Positions 25,737-34,342 of a DNA stretch of 64,000 bases are shown here, one piece after another. The position numbers and the translations under genes are program-made. Every line of letters starts with the position of its first letter. The first letter of the stretch is position 1. Below the pieces are notes generated by a model. The model was not told the origin of the DNA. It was given only the letters and a program-made list of their open reading frames with translations, and searched no databases. Source of the stretch: Microbacterium sp. Se63.02b (GTDB taxonomy: Bacteria; Actinomycetota; Actinomycetes; Actinomycetales; Microbacteriaceae); assembly GCF_014171575.1 (NCBI RefSeq), contig NZ_CP050453.1, positions 3,596,001 through 3,660,000 of the forward strand, in the 5' to 3' direction.

Positions 25737-26687
25737 TCAGGGTGGCGGTGCGACGGGTTCGCCGAGCTTGACCACGACGACGCCGACGAGGACGAGCACC
25801 CCGCCGAGCGCTTGCAGCAGGTCGGGGAGCTGCCCGAGCAGCAGCCACCCGAACACGAGCGCGGCGACGACCTCGGCGAGCGCGACGAACGAGGCGAGCC
25901 GGGATCCGAGCATCCGCGTCGAGGCGATCCCGAGCCCGTACGCGAGCGCGGTCGCGATGACACCCATCGCAAGGACAGGGGCGAACCACGGCACGCTGCC
26001 GAATCGGTAGGAGACGTCATCCGTCGTCCACGCGATCGGGAGCACTCCGACAGCGCCGGCGAGCGCGAGGGCGACGGCGCCGAGCAGCAGACCACTGCCG
26101 GCGAGGGCGATGGGCGGCAGCCCCGTGTCTGCCCTGGCGGAGAGCACGAAGTAGGTGGCCGCCCCCACCATGGCCCCGAGCGCCCACAGGATGCCTGGCA
26201 CGTTCACATCGGCACCGGTGACGACGTCGAGCATGAGCACCAACCCGACGAAGGCGATCACCGCCCCGATGACGCTCTTTCTGCTCGGCCGTTCGCCTCG
26301 GCGCAACCACAACCACAGCAGCACGGCGATCGGAGCGGTGTATTCGACGAGCAGCGCGATGCCGACATCCATCACCGCGACGGCCTGGAAGTAGAAGAGC
26401 TGGGTGGCGGCCACCGCGAGCAACCCGTAAGCGAGGATCATGCCGAGGTTGCGCCGCAGGAGGCCCCAGCGGCCTCGGAGCGCCAGGATCGTCGGGACGA
26501 GGAGTACGACGGCGGCGACCCAGAGACGCGCGGTGACCGCCGCCCCCGGAGTCCATCCGGCGTCGATCAGGCCGCGCGCCCACCCGCCGGACATGCCGAA
26601 CGAGAACGCGGCGGCGATCGCGAGCGGCATTCCGAGTCGCACCTCTCGCACGGAAACCACCGCCGTGTCACTCGCCAACCCACTCAT
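25737..26687 (-). CDS. EamA-family (DMT) exporter
   Basis: 316 residues with ten hydrophobic segments in two EamA repeats. Examples are GMPLAIAAAFSFGMSGGWARGL, VEYTAPIAVLLWLWLRRGERPSRK at the end of repeat one, and FVALAEVVAALVFGWLLLGQ in repeat two. Drug/metabolite transporters of this type usually export amino acids or other small metabolites; the substrate is unknown. ATG 26687 is chosen by homology and has no ribosome binding site. It is divergent from the CGNR regulator with only 39 bases between the starts. Confidence 0.85.
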   Translation of the reverse strand: MSGLASDTAVVSVREVRLGMPLAIAAAFSFGMSGGWARGLIDAGWTPGAAVTARLWVAAVVLLVPTILALRGRWGLLRRNLGMILAYGLLAVAATQLFYFQAVAVMDVGIALLVEYTAPIAVLLWLWLRRGERPSRKSVIGAVIAFVGLVLMLDVVTGADVNVPGILWALGAMVGAATYFVLSARADTGLPPIALAGSGLLLGAVALALAGAVGVLPIAWTTDDVSYRFGSVPWFAPVLAMGVIATALAYGLGIASTRMLGSRLASFVALAEVVAALVFGWLLLGQLPDLLQALGGVLVLVGVVVVKLGEPVAPPP

Positions 26688-26714
26688 GATCGATGACGCT
26701 ACGCGCGCCGCCGG

Positions 26715-26720
26715 TAAGAT
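26715..26720 (+). promoter_or_regulatory. -10 element TAAGAT, leaderless start of the CGNR gene
   Basis: TAAGAT ends six bases before ATG 26727 with no ribosome binding site. Confidence 0.55.
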
Positions 26721-26726
26721 GTCAAC

Positions 26727-27269
26727 ATGATCTTCACCGATGACACGGAAGAGGCTCTGCGGGCCGCCGTCTGGCTGGTGAACTCCGCCGAGGAGCCGGA
26801 CACGCTGGCCGACCTCGACGACGAGGCCGCATTCCTCCGGGAGTTCCCCTACACCGGGCGGCTCGATCGCGACGATCGGGAGCTCTCCGCTCTCCGACAC
26901 CTGCGCCCGCGCCTGCGCACGATGCTGCTCGCCCGACGCGACGAGATGGCCGAGCGGGTCAACGACGCGCTGGCCGAATCACGCCTCACTCCCCGACTGC
27001 GCCGCCACGACGGCGCCGACTGGCACCTGCACGCCGTCGCCGATGAGCAGCCGTTGGCCGAGCGCATCCTGATCGAGACCGCGATGGCGCTGATCGATGT
27101 CATCCGCGCCGACGAGGGATCGCGCCTCAGCGTGTGCGAGGACGACACCTGCCTGTCCATCGCGCTCGACCTCTCGCGCAACCGCTCGAAGAGGTACTGC
27201 TCGACCACATGCGCGAACCGCAACGCCGTCGCCGCGTATCGTGCACGCCGCGCGACACCGGCACACTGA
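26727..27269 (+). CDS. CGNR zinc-finger (ABATE-domain) regulator
   Basis: 180 residues. The N-terminal ABATE-like part (VWLVNSAEEPDTLADLDD) precedes the C-terminal zinc finger CEDDTCLSIALDLSRNRSKRYCS-TTCANRNAVAAYRARR. That segment holds four cysteines and the CxNR signature. Proteins of this family are taken to be transcription regulators and are often paired with EamA exporters, as here. It starts leaderless. Confidence 0.85.
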   Translation: MIFTDDTEEALRAAVWLVNSAEEPDTLADLDDEAAFLREFPYTGRLDRDDRELSALRHLRPRLRTMLLARRDEMAERVNDALAESRLTPRLRRHDGADWHLHAVADEQPLAERILIETAMALIDVIRADEGSRLSVCEDDTCLSIALDLSRNRSKRYCSTTCANRNAVAAYRARRATPAH

Positions 27270-27304
27270 GTCGCCTCGTCCGTCGCCGACGTCGACACGA
27301 CCAA

Positions 27305-27322
27305 ACATCCGATGTCTATACT
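27305..27322 (+). promoter_or_regulatory. Promoter and operator before the FAH-SDR-GntR operon
   Basis: ACATC-C-GATGT (27305-27315) is an exact inverted repeat, followed at once by TATACT (27317-27322), a good -10 hexamer. Binding there, most simply by the GntR encoded at 29031, would block the polymerase. Confidence 0.5.
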
Positions 27323-27373
27323 GGCAACGACATGGGCCGCGGCGTCGCGGCCTCCCGATCGATCAGGAGAATC

Positions 27374-28234
27374 ATGAAGTTCGCGCGGCTCGGCACCCTC
27401 GGCTCGGAGATCCCCGTCCTCGTGGAGGACGACCGTTACCTCGACCTTCGTCCCGTGACATCCGATGTCAACGGCGACTTCCTCGAGAGCGACTTCGTCT
27501 CTCGTGTCGCGTCGGCGCGTGACGCCGGCCAGTTGGCCGAACTCCCTGATGCCGCCACGATGCGCATCGGCGCCCCCATCGCCCGTCCCAGCGCGGTGAT
27601 CTGCATCGGGATGAACTACGCCGCGCACGCCGCGGAATCGGGCTCGGAGCCGCCGACCATCCCGATCCTGTTCCTGAAGACCCCGAACACCGTCGTCGGG
27701 CCCAACGACCCCGTGACGATCCCGCGGGGCAGCGAGAAGACCGACTGGGAGGTCGAGCTCGGCATCGTGATCGGCGCCCGCGCCGCGTACCTGGACTCCC
27801 CTGCGGACTCGCTCGCGCACGTCGCGGGTTTCGTCACCGCGAACGACGTCTCCGAGCGCGCGTTCCAGATCGAGGTGTCGGGCGGACAGTGGTCCAAGGG
27901 CAAGATCGCCCCGGGGTTCAACCCCACCGGCCCGTGGCTGGTCACCCCCGACGAGGTCGACCACCAGGCGCTCGGCCTGCGCAGTTTCGTCAACGGAGAG
28001 CCGCGGCAGGACTCGAACACGAGCGACATGATCTTCACGGTCGAGCACATCGTGCATCACCTGTCGCAGTACGTGACCCTCGAGCCGGGCGACCTGATCC
28101 TCACCGGCACTCCGCAGGGTGTCGCACTTTCGGGCAGGTTCCCCTACCTCGCCGCGGGCGATGTGGTCGAGATCGAGATCGACGGCCTGGGCCGTCAGCG
28201 CCAGGAGTTCGTCGCCTGGGAAGCCCGGCGATGA
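27374..28234 (+). CDS. Fumarylacetoacetate hydrolase family protein
   Basis: 286 residues. The FAH catalytic domain has CIGMNYAAHAAES, FLKTPNTVVGPND and the metal-binding EKTDWEVELGIVIG, followed by FVTANDVSERAFQ and the C-terminal DLILTGTPQGVA. Such enzymes cleave or hydrate diketo acids; a 2,4-diketo-3-deoxy sugar-acid hydrolase is the best guess from the dehydrogenase and GntR partners. AGGAGA six bases before ATG 27374 fixes the start although the frame is open further up. Its stop overlaps the next gene as ATGA. Confidence 0.87.
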   Translation: MKFARLGTLGSEIPVLVEDDRYLDLRPVTSDVNGDFLESDFVSRVASARDAGQLAELPDAATMRIGAPIARPSAVICIGMNYAAHAAESGSEPPTIPILFLKTPNTVVGPNDPVTIPRGSEKTDWEVELGIVIGARAAYLDSPADSLAHVAGFVTANDVSERAFQIEVSGGQWSKGKIAPGFNPTGPWLVTPDEVDHQALGLRSFVNGEPRQDSNTSDMIFTVEHIVHHLSQYVTLEPGDLILTGTPQGVALSGRFPYLAAGDVVEIEIDGLGRQRQEFVAWEARR

Positions 28235-28981
28235 CCGGATCGCTGGAGGGGCTGGTCGCTATCGTCACGGGCGGCTCCTCCGGCATCGGTGCGGCGATCG
28301 CTCGGCGTCTGGATGCCGACGGGCGACCGTCGCGGTGCTCGACCGCGGCCGCTCGGCTGCCTCCCCCGCGTTTCCCACCTTCGTGGCTGACGTCTCGGAC
28401 CGTGCGAGTGTCGACGCCGCGGTGGCTCGCGTCGCCGAGGCGTTCGGCCGCATCGACATCGTCGTGAACAACGCCGGAGTCGGCGCACAGGGCGATGTCA
28501 CCGCGAACGACGACGACGAGTGGGCGCGCGTGCTCTCGGTCAATGTGACCGGCATCGCCCGCGTGACCTCGGCGGCCCTCCCCTGGCTGCGGCAGTCGCC
28601 GTCCGCCGCCGTATGCAACACGGCATCCGTCGCGTCCACGATCGGCCTCCCTCAGCGCGCGCTGTACAGCGCCTCGAAGGGCGCCGTGTCGGCGCTGACC
28701 CGCGCGATGGCCGCCGATCACCTGCGCGAAGGCATCCGCGTCAACGCCGTCGATCCCGGCACCGCCGACACCCCTGGGTGAGTCGACTGCTCGACGCGTC
28801 CGCGGATCCGGCGGCGGAACGCTCCGCGCTCGAAGCACGGCAACCCCACGGCCGCCTGGTCGACCCCGACGAGGTCGCCGCTGCCGTCGCCTATCTCGTG
28901 AGCCCGGAGGCGGGTTCCACCACGGGCGTCGCCATCGAGGTCGACGGCGGCATGTCACGGCTGAGACTCCGCTCGGAGTGA
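28231..28981 (+). pseudogene. Short-chain dehydrogenase/reductase, frame broken as sequenced
   Basis: About 250 residues. From ATG 28231 it reads VAIVTGGSSGIGAAIARRLDADG (NAD-binding glycines). One G missing near 28324 shifts to ADVSDRASVDAA, DIVVNNAGVGAQGD and the active site SVASTIGLPQRALYSASKGAV (Ser, Tyr, Lys). One C missing near 28776 shifts to the C-terminus GSTTGVAIEVDGGMSRLR. Probably oxidises a sugar acid or deoxy-sugar acid before the FAH enzyme acts. Confidence 0.85.
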
Positions 28982-29030
28982 GCACGGCACTCGACCACTC
29001 CGACTTCGGATCCCGCACCAGGAGGACGCC

Positions 29031-29708
29031 ATGGCAGTGACAGACGACGCGATCGCGAAGATCAAGGCGATGATCGTGTCGGGCGAGCTGGCCCCGGGCG
29101 ATCGCCTTCCCCCGGAGAAGGAGCTGTCCGAACGGCTCGGCCTCTCCCGGAGCTCCATGCGCGAGGCGGTCAAGGCGCTGGAGGTCATCCGTGTGCTCGA
29201 TGTGCGCCGGGGCGACGGCACCTACGTGACGAGTCTCGAGCCGCATCTGCTGCTCGAGGCCGTCTCGTTCGTCGTCGACATGCACGACGACGACTCGATG
29301 CTCGAGATCTTCGCCGTTCGCCGGATGCTGGAGTCGCAGGCTTCAGGCCTGGCCGCCACTCTCGGCTCGGACGAGCAGATCGCGGCATTGCAGCGTGAGG
29401 TCGACGGGGTCGACGCCTCGGTCGACATCGACGAGCTCGTCGACCACGACATCCGATTCCACCGCGACATCGTGGAGATGGCCGGCAACGCCTATCTCGC
29501 GAGCCTGATCGAGCACATGAGCAGTCAGACGGTCCGCGCCCGCGCCTGGCGGGGTCTCACCGAGGCCGATGCGCTCGACCGCACGCTGTCGGAGCACCGG
29601 GCGATCGCCGACGCCATCGCGAGGCGCGACCCGGCGCTGGCCACCTCTCTGACCACCGCGCACATCGCCGGGATCGAACGCTGGCTGCGTCACGCGACCT
29701 CGCTCTGA
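29031..29708 (+). CDS. GntR/FadR-type (FCD) regulator
   Basis: 225 residues. The winged helix contains PPEKELSERLGLSRSSMREAVKALEVI. The FCD domain has the metal-binding DELVDHDIRFHRDIVEMAGN and LSEHRAIADAIARRDPALA. It follows the FAH and SDR genes with a GGAGG ribosome binding site and likely controls them through the inverted repeat at 27305-27315. The effector is probably a pathway intermediate. Confidence 0.87.
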   Translation: MAVTDDAIAKIKAMIVSGELAPGDRLPPEKELSERLGLSRSSMREAVKALEVIRVLDVRRGDGTYVTSLEPHLLLEAVSFVVDMHDDDSMLEIFAVRRMLESQASGLAATLGSDEQIAALQREVDGVDASVDIDELVDHDIRFHRDIVEMAGNAYLASLIEHMSSQTVRARAWRGLTEADALDRTLSEHRAIADAIARRDPALATSLTTAHIAGIERWLRHATSL

Positions 29709-29760
29709 TCGTCGCCGTTCGCGCTCAGGAGAGGGGCTGTCGAGGGCGTCGCCCCGGGTG

Positions 29761-29766
29761 TACGGT
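29761..29766 (+). promoter_or_regulatory. -10 element TACGGT, leaderless start of the cupin gene
   Basis: TACGGT ends six bases before ATG 29773 with no ribosome binding site. Confidence 0.5.
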
Positions 29767-29772
29767 CGCCGC

Positions 29773-30129
29773 ATGATCACCGACGATCCCACCCTCACCA
29801 ACCCCGACCATTACCGCACGCTCTGGGAGAACGAACACGTCCGCGTGCTCGAATACACCGACGTGCCCGGCGACAAGACGACGCCGCACGACCATCCGAA
29901 CAGCGTCATGATCACCCTCAGCGATTTCTCGCGACGTCTCAGCGCGGGAGAGCGGACATTCGACACCGCGCTGCCCACCGGACAGGCCGTGTGGATTCCC
30001 GCACAGCGTCACTCGGGTGAGAACACCGGGACGACGCCGACGCACACCATCCTCGTCGAGCTCAAGGGTGACGCGGCCGGCGATCCCACCTCCGCCTACC
30101 TGGGACCCGATCGGCCAGCGCAGTCGTGA
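29773..30129 (+). CDS. Small cupin-fold protein
   Basis: 118 residues with one beta-barrel cupin domain. Motif 1 is [16 protein letters not shown] with metal-binding histidines, and motif 2 is [15 protein letters not shown]. Related short proteins are annotated as cytoplasmic cupins without a known reaction. The starting ATG 29773 has no Shine-Dalgarno but has a -10 hexamer six bases away. Confidence 0.75.
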   Translation: MITDDPTLTNPDHYRTLWENEHVRVLEYTDVPGDKTTPHDHPNSVMITLSDFSRRLSAGERTFDTALPTGQAVWIPAQRHSGENTGTTPTHTILVELKGDAAGDPTSAYLGPDRPAQS

Positions 30130-30148
30130 ACCGCACGAGCGGAGAGGA

Positions 30149-30154
30149 TACGCT
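30149..30154 (+). promoter_or_regulatory. -10 element TACGCT, leaderless start of the cysteine desulfhydrase-like gene
   Basis: TACGCT ends six bases before GTG 30161. Confidence 0.5.
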
Positions 30155-30160
30155 CGATCG

Positions 30161-31219
30161 GTGACCTCCTGGACCAGCACCGCCATCGCCCTGCTGGAAG
30201 CCGATGCGAACCGCAGCGCCGACACGCACCTGCACCTGTTCCCCCTGCCGCCGGAATGGGGCATCGACCTGTACCTCAAGGACGAGTCCGTGCATCCGAC
30301 CGGGTCGCTCAAGCACCGCCTCGCGCGCTCGCTCCTCCTCTACGGCCTGGTCAACGGACGCATCAGGGAGAACTCGACGCTCGTGGAGTCGTCGAGCGGG
30401 TCGACCGCCGTCTCCGAGGCGTACTTCGCACGGATGCTGGGCCTGCCGTTCATCACGGTCGTCCCCCGGTCGACCGTGCAGGAGAAGATCGACCTCATCG
30501 AGTTCTACGGCGGCACCTGCCACTTCGTCGACCGCGCCGAAGACATGTCCTCCGAGGCGCAACGGCTCGCCTCGGACTGCACGGGCCACTACCTCGACCA
30601 GTTCACGTTCGCGGAACGCGCGACCGACTGGCGCGGCAACAACAACATCGCCGAGAGCGTGTTCAGCCAACTCGCACAGGAGCGGCACCCGATCCCCCGG
30701 TGGATCGTGACCGGCGCGGGCACGGGCGGCACCAGCGCGACCTTCGGACGCTACGTGAAGTACCGGAGGCATGAGACACGGATCGCCGTGGTCGACCCTG
30801 AGGGCTCGGCCTTCTACGACGGGTGGGCCGGCACCGTGGATCCCCCGGTCGGACGCCCCAGCCGCATCGAGGGCATCGGCCGCCCCCGCGTCGAGGCCTC
30901 GTTCGTGCCGACCGTGATCGACGAGATGATCCGCGTCCCCGATGCGGGCTCGATCGCTGCGATCCGGCTGCTGCGCGAACACACCCTGCACTGGGCAGGA
31001 GGCTCGACCGGCACCAACCTGTACGGCGCGTTCCAGCTCATCGCGCGCATGCGTGCCGCGGGCGAGACCGGCAGCGTCGTGACACTCATCTGCGACAGCG
31101 GCGTCCGTTATGCGAACACCTACTACTCCGACGAGTGGGTGGCCGCGCAGGGCTGGGACCTCGACCCGCACCGTGCGCGGATGGAACGCTTCCTCACGGA
31201 CGGCCTCTGGGTCGAGTGA
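30161..31219 (+). CDS. PLP-dependent cysteine synthase-family enzyme (Cds1-like)
   Basis: 352 residues. The PLP lysine is in [15 protein letters not shown]; the ligand loop is [19 protein letters not shown] and the glycine-rich phosphate loop is [16 protein letters not shown]. The long C-terminal part, ending in [16 protein letters not shown] and [11 protein letters not shown], matches the actinobacterial branch that includes the mycobacterial cysteine desulfhydrase Cds1, which releases sulfide from cysteine. True cysteine synthase activity cannot be excluded. GTG start, apparently leaderless. Confidence 0.82.
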   Translation: MTSWTSTAIALLEADANRSADTHLHLFPLPPEWGIDLYLKDESVHPTGSLKHRLARSLLLYGLVNGRIRENSTLVESSSGSTAVSEAYFARMLGLPFITVVPRSTVQEKIDLIEFYGGTCHFVDRAEDMSSEAQRLASDCTGHYLDQFTFAERATDWRGNNNIAESVFSQLAQERHPIPRWIVTGAGTGGTSATFGRYVKYRRHETRIAVVDPEGSAFYDGWAGTVDPPVGRPSRIEGIGRPRVEASFVPTVIDEMIRVPDAGSIAAIRLLREHTLHWAGGSTGTNLYGAFQLIARMRAAGETGSVVTLICDSGVRYANTYYSDEWVAAQGWDLDPHRARMERFLTDGLWVE

Positions 31220-31230
31220 GCACTGCGGGC

Positions 31231-31236
31231 TACGCT
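31231..31236 (+). promoter_or_regulatory. -10 element TACGCT, leaderless start of the ACT-domain gene
   Basis: TACGCT ends six bases before ATG 31243. Confidence 0.5.
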
Positions 31237-31242
31237 GGCCGC

Positions 31243-31758
31243 ATGACAACTCTGATCCTCACCGTCGCGGGTGCAGACCGTCCTGGCCTCGTGGCCGCCG
31301 TCGCCGATGTGGTCGATTCCCACGGGGGCAACTGGGAGAACAGCTCGCTGGCGGAACTGGCCGGCACGTTCGCGGGAGTGATCGAGGTGTCGGTCGCCGA
31401 CGACAGGTCCGACGAGTTGGCCTCGGCGCTGCGTGGGCTCCAAGGCCAGGGACTCCTCACGGTCGCCGTGCTCACGGGGGCACCCGAGCGAGGGGCCGAC
31501 GACGATCAGGTGCTCGAGATCCAGGTGCTCGGCAACGACCGGCCGGGCATCGTTCGAGAGGTGTCCGGCGTGCTGAACGCGCACGCGCTGAGCATCGAGG
31601 AGCTCGCGACCGAGACACGGGATGCCGCGATGGCGGGTGGCCGACTCTTCGAGGCGTCGGTCGTGGCCAAGGTGCCGGCCTCCGTCGATCTGGATGCTCT
31701 GCGCAGCGACCTCGAACGCCTCGCGACCGAGATCCAGGTCGACATCACCCTCGGCTGA
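31243..31758 (+). CDS. Tandem ACT-domain (GcvR-like) protein
   Basis: 171 residues with two ACT domains: LTVAGADRPGLVAAVADVVDSHGGNWENS at the N-terminus and IQVLGNDRPGIVREVSGVLNAHALSIEEL from about residue 90. Paired ACT modules of this size bind amino acids and are annotated as glycine-cleavage regulators (GcvR) in other bacteria. No DNA-binding domain is present, so it probably acts through partners. It follows the cysteine desulfhydrase-like gene after 23 bases but has its own -10 element. Confidence 0.8.
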   Translation: MTTLILTVAGADRPGLVAAVADVVDSHGGNWENSSLAELAGTFAGVIEVSVADDRSDELASALRGLQGQGLLTVAVLTGAPERGADDDQVLEIQVLGNDRPGIVREVSGVLNAHALSIEELATETRDAAMAGGRLFEASVVAKVPASVDLDALRSDLERLATEIQVDITLG

Positions 31759-31824
31759 GGCCGTCCCTCCCCTCTCACCTAGTCCCCGCTTTCGCGCCGC
31801 GACTCCGCCTTGCCGGCGTCGGCA

Positions 31825-31877
31825 GGGGCCGGATCGTGCATCAGGGGCCGGGTCGGTGCGAGGCCGACATTCAGACC
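31825..31877. repeat. 53-bp direct repeat, left copy
   Basis: Differs from the copy at 33274-33326 at one position only (A for G at 31869). It includes the last codon and stop of the 93-residue ORF on the minus strand. Confidence 0.95.
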
Positions 31878-32152
31878 GGGCGCGAAGGATCAGCCTTCGC
31901 CCCCTCGCCGGCCAGACGGCTTAGCCGAGAGCCTGCCCAGAAACCAACCAGCAGCATGCCCACGCCACCGACGATCACGGATGCCACAGAGAGGTTGGTG
32001 ATCGCGTAGGTCGTCTGGATGGGATCGGCGAACGCCATCGACGGAATGCCCGCCCATCGAACTCGATCCGCAACGAGACCCACACCCGCCCCCAGCGTCA
32101 AGACGACACCGAGAACACCGCTGATCCGTTCAGCGCGCTCTTTGAACACCAC
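31871..32152 (-). CDS. Small two-helix membrane protein, unknown
   Basis: 93 residues with two hydrophobic segments (ISGVLGVVLTLGAGVGLVADRV and LSVASVIVGGVGMLLVGFWAG) and a charged C-terminus. Its last codon and stop lie inside the left direct repeat. It is divergent from the secreted protein gene. No family recognised. A role as membrane partner or immunity factor for the secreted protein is possible but unsupported beyond the pairing. Confidence 0.55.
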   Translation of the reverse strand: MVFKERAERISGVLGVVLTLGAGVGLVADRVRWAGIPSMAFADPIQTTYAITNLSVASVIVGGVGMLLVGFWAGSRLSRLAGEGAKADPSRPV

Positions 32153-32267
32153 GTCGCCCCTCGCTTACTGTCGCTACCCAGACCCACTCCGTGGGGAACA
32201 CCTATTGAATCATAGATGGTATAACGTTACATTTTTCGTGTTGAAGGAGATCGAAGGAGATGGATCC

Positions 32268-33188
32268 ATGAGGCGACTTCGCCACACGAAGAAGCTGCTC
32301 GTAGCGAGCTTGGTGCTCGTATCCGTGGCAGCCGGGGCAATGCCTGCGCAAGCGACCGACTACTGGTGGCCGTATGCGACCACGGCATCGAAACCAAAGA
32401 ACGTGGTCATTCAAAGCGACGTCGCTCTGTACATTGCTGGGGTGAAGGGGCACGCCAGCGGTGGCGGCGGATGGGATGTCACCTTCCGGATCCAGACGGT
32501 ATCCGCGACTGCTTCCTACTTGTACAACTGGGGGGAGGCACCTGGGTGGGGTGTCGTCAACTACGGTTTCGCACAGCTCGGCCCGAACACGGCGCGGTCC
32601 AGCTGCCTATGGAAGACACGTGACGCAGTCACGGGGTCAGTCCCGCTTAGTTGCTCGTACTTGGGAACCCCTCAAGGACAGATCGCCCGCGCAGACTCTC
32701 ACCCGGCGTCGCCCATCCCCCAGTTGCAGGATGAACAGCTTCAACTTCGGGCGGAGCATTCCCCCTTCCCCCAATACGTGAGCGATGAGTTCACCCAGAC
32801 ATACGCCGACCCGACCCTTCTTCAGGCCGAGAACGGAGTGGCCTACTGGTCGGCAACGGACGAAGCCGGAAACACCTGCATGATTCAAGCGGTCGACGAG
32901 GGTGGCCTATTCGGAGCAGCATGCGCGAGCGATACTGACTTCGCTTCGCACGGCGTCGGCCTCGCGCTTGGCTCCTCTGACTCCGACACCCCGGTCGCCG
33001 ATGCGTATCTGTTCCCCGAATCCGTCTCGAGCGCTGTCGTGAACGACAGTTCGACCGATGTCACCAGCCGAGGGTCAGCCATTGCGGCCGAAGTGTCGGG
33101 GGAACTCGTCGTCCTTCGCGGCCACGCAGATAGCGTGACGGTTCGCGGAGCCTCCGGCGAGACCTACGACGTCCCGGGACTCGGCTAG
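32268..33188 (+). CDS. Secreted protein of unknown function
   Basis: 306 residues. A signal peptide is clear: basic MRRLRHTKK, hydrophobic LLVASLVLVSVAAGAM and a probable cleavage after PAQA. The mature part starts with an aromatic- and glycine-rich stretch (TDYWWPYAT, GGGGWDVTF, SYLYNWGEAPGWGV). A more acidic C-terminal half follows, with ENGVAYWSATDEAGNTCMIQ and a Ser/Asp-rich tail. Three cysteines fall in the middle. AAGGAG eight bases before ATG 32268 marks the start. Codon use is more A/T-tolerant than in neighbouring genes, which supports acquisition by transfer. I do not recognise the family. Confidence 0.7.
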   Translation: MRRLRHTKKLLVASLVLVSVAAGAMPAQATDYWWPYATTASKPKNVVIQSDVALYIAGVKGHASGGGGWDVTFRIQTVSATASYLYNWGEAPGWGVVNYGFAQLGPNTARSSCLWKTRDAVTGSVPLSCSYLGTPQGQIARADSHPASPIPQLQDEQLQLRAEHSPFPQYVSDEFTQTYADPTLLQAENGVAYWSATDEAGNTCMIQAVDEGGLFGAACASDTDFASHGVGLALGSSDSDTPVADAYLFPESVSSAVVNDSSTDVTSRGSAIAAEVSGELVVLRGHADSVTVRGASGETYDVPGLG

Positions 33189-33249
33189 CCGGATACCTCC
33201 GGGTCGGCACTGGTTACGCGTAGCGCCGACCCGCCCCTCGCCGCACGAA

Positions 33250-33281
33250 CCGGCCCCCTGCGAACATCCGCAGGGGGCCGG
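33250..33281. terminator. 13-bp hairpin behind the secreted protein and aldo/keto reductase genes
   Basis: CCGGCCCCCTGCG (33250-33262) pairs perfectly with 33269-33281 across a six-base loop, between convergent genes. The right direct repeat begins inside its 3' arm at 33274. Confidence 0.8.
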
Positions 33282-33326
33282 ATCGTGCATCAGGGGCCGG
33301 GTCGGTGCGAGGCCGACGTTCAGACC
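33274..33326. repeat. 53-bp direct repeat, right copy
   Basis: Partner of 31825-31877, 52 of 53 bases identical. It spans part of the terminator hairpin and the last codon and stop of the aldo/keto reductase gene. Confidence 0.95.
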
Positions 33327-34333
33327 AGCCGTGACTTCGGAGACACCGAATACGTGCTCTCGGCGTCGCGGTTCACGGTGTCACCGAGGGCGGTGTCGAT
33401 CGCGGCGAGGGTGTCGGCGTCGAGCTTCACACCCGAGGCCTTGACCGTCTCGGCGAGCTGCTCCGGACGGGAGGCGCCGACCAGGGCAGCCGCCACGTTC
33501 GGGTTCTGCAGCACCCATGCGATGGCGAGCTGCGGCATCGACAGCCCCGCCTGCTCGGCGATCGGCTTGAGGCGCTGGACCGCCGTGAGGATGTCGTCTC
33601 TGAGGAAGCTCTTGATGAAGTCGGCGCCGCTGTGCGGGTCGGTCGCGCGCGAGCCGTCGGGCACCGGCTGACCGGGGAGGTACTTGCCGCTGAGCACGCC
33701 CTGCGCCATCGGCGACCACACGATCTGCGAGATGCCGAGCTCTTCGGACGCGGGCACGACCTTGCCCTCGATCACACGCCACAGCATCGAGTACTGCGGC
33801 TGGTTCGAGATGAGCTGGATGCCGAGCTGCGTGGCGAGAGCGTGCCCTTCGCGCAGCTGTTCGGCCGTCCACTCCGAGACGCCGATGTAGAGCGCCTTGC
33901 CCTGACGGACGACGTCGGCGAAAGCCTGGAACGTCTCCTCCAGCGGGGTCTCGTAGTCGAAGCGGTGCGCCTGGTACAGGTCGACGTAGTCGGTGCCGAG
34001 GCGCTGCAGCGAGCCGTTGATCGACTCGAAGATGTGCTTGCGGCTCAGACCGGTGTCGTTCGGGCCCTTCGGTCCGGTCGGGAAGTACACCTTCGTGAAG
34101 ATCTCCAGACCTTCGCGGCGCTGCCCTTCGAGGGCCTTGCCCAGCACGACCTCCGCCGCGGTGTTCGCGTACGTGTCCGCCGTGTCGAAGGTGGTGATTC
34201 CCGCGTCCAGGGCGGCGTGCACGGTCTTGACCGCGGCGTCGTCTTCGACCTGAGAGGCATGGGTGACCCAATTGCCGTACGTGATCTCCGAGACCTTGAG
34301 ACCGCTGTTGCCGAGATAGCGATAGTTGACCAT
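33320..34333 (-). CDS. Aldo/keto reductase (potassium-channel beta-subunit type)
   Basis: 337 residues, a TIM-barrel NADPH oxidoreductase. The catalytic tetrad is visible: Asp in TFDTADTYANTAAEVVLGKAL, Tyr in the same segment, Lys in EIFTKVYFP and His in YQAHRFDYETP. Cofactor residues appear in VWSPMAQGVLSGKY and VGASRPEQLAETV. Similar to Kv-beta-like reductases that act on varied aldehydes. Its substrate is unknown. ATG 34333; monocistronic as far as can be seen. Confidence 0.9.
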   Translation of the reverse strand: MVNYRYLGNSGLKVSEITYGNWVTHASQVEDDAAVKTVHAALDAGITTFDTADTYANTAAEVVLGKALEGQRREGLEIFTKVYFPTGPKGPNDTGLSRKHIFESINGSLQRLGTDYVDLYQAHRFDYETPLEETFQAFADVVRQGKALYIGVSEWTAEQLREGHALATQLGIQLISNQPQYSMLWRVIEGKVVPASEELGISQIVWSPMAQGVLSGKYLPGQPVPDGSRATDPHSGADFIKSFLRDDILTAVQRLKPIAEQAGLSMPQLAIAWVLQNPNVAAALVGASRPEQLAETVKASGVKLDADTLAAIDTALGDTVNRDAESTYSVSPKSRLV

Positions 34334-34342
34334 GGATCAACG

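Larger units (their letters stand above)
31825..33326. mobile_element. 1.4-kb cassette bounded by 53-bp direct repeats
   Basis: Two ORFs and an A/T-richer promoter region lie between two nearly identical 53-bp repeats. The right copy comprises the 3' end of the aldo/keto reductase gene (last codon and stop) plus the outer arm of its terminator hairpin. Integrative elements that use a gene 3' end as attachment site leave this kind of structure. No integrase or transposase is inside, so it would be a non-autonomous or decayed island. A plain duplication of the terminator region is the alternative. Confidence 0.5.

Noticed and set aside
31825..33326. Insertion sequence with target-site duplication.
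   Set aside because: 53 bp is far longer than usual duplications, no transposase is encoded and no terminal inverted repeats were found inside the direct repeats.
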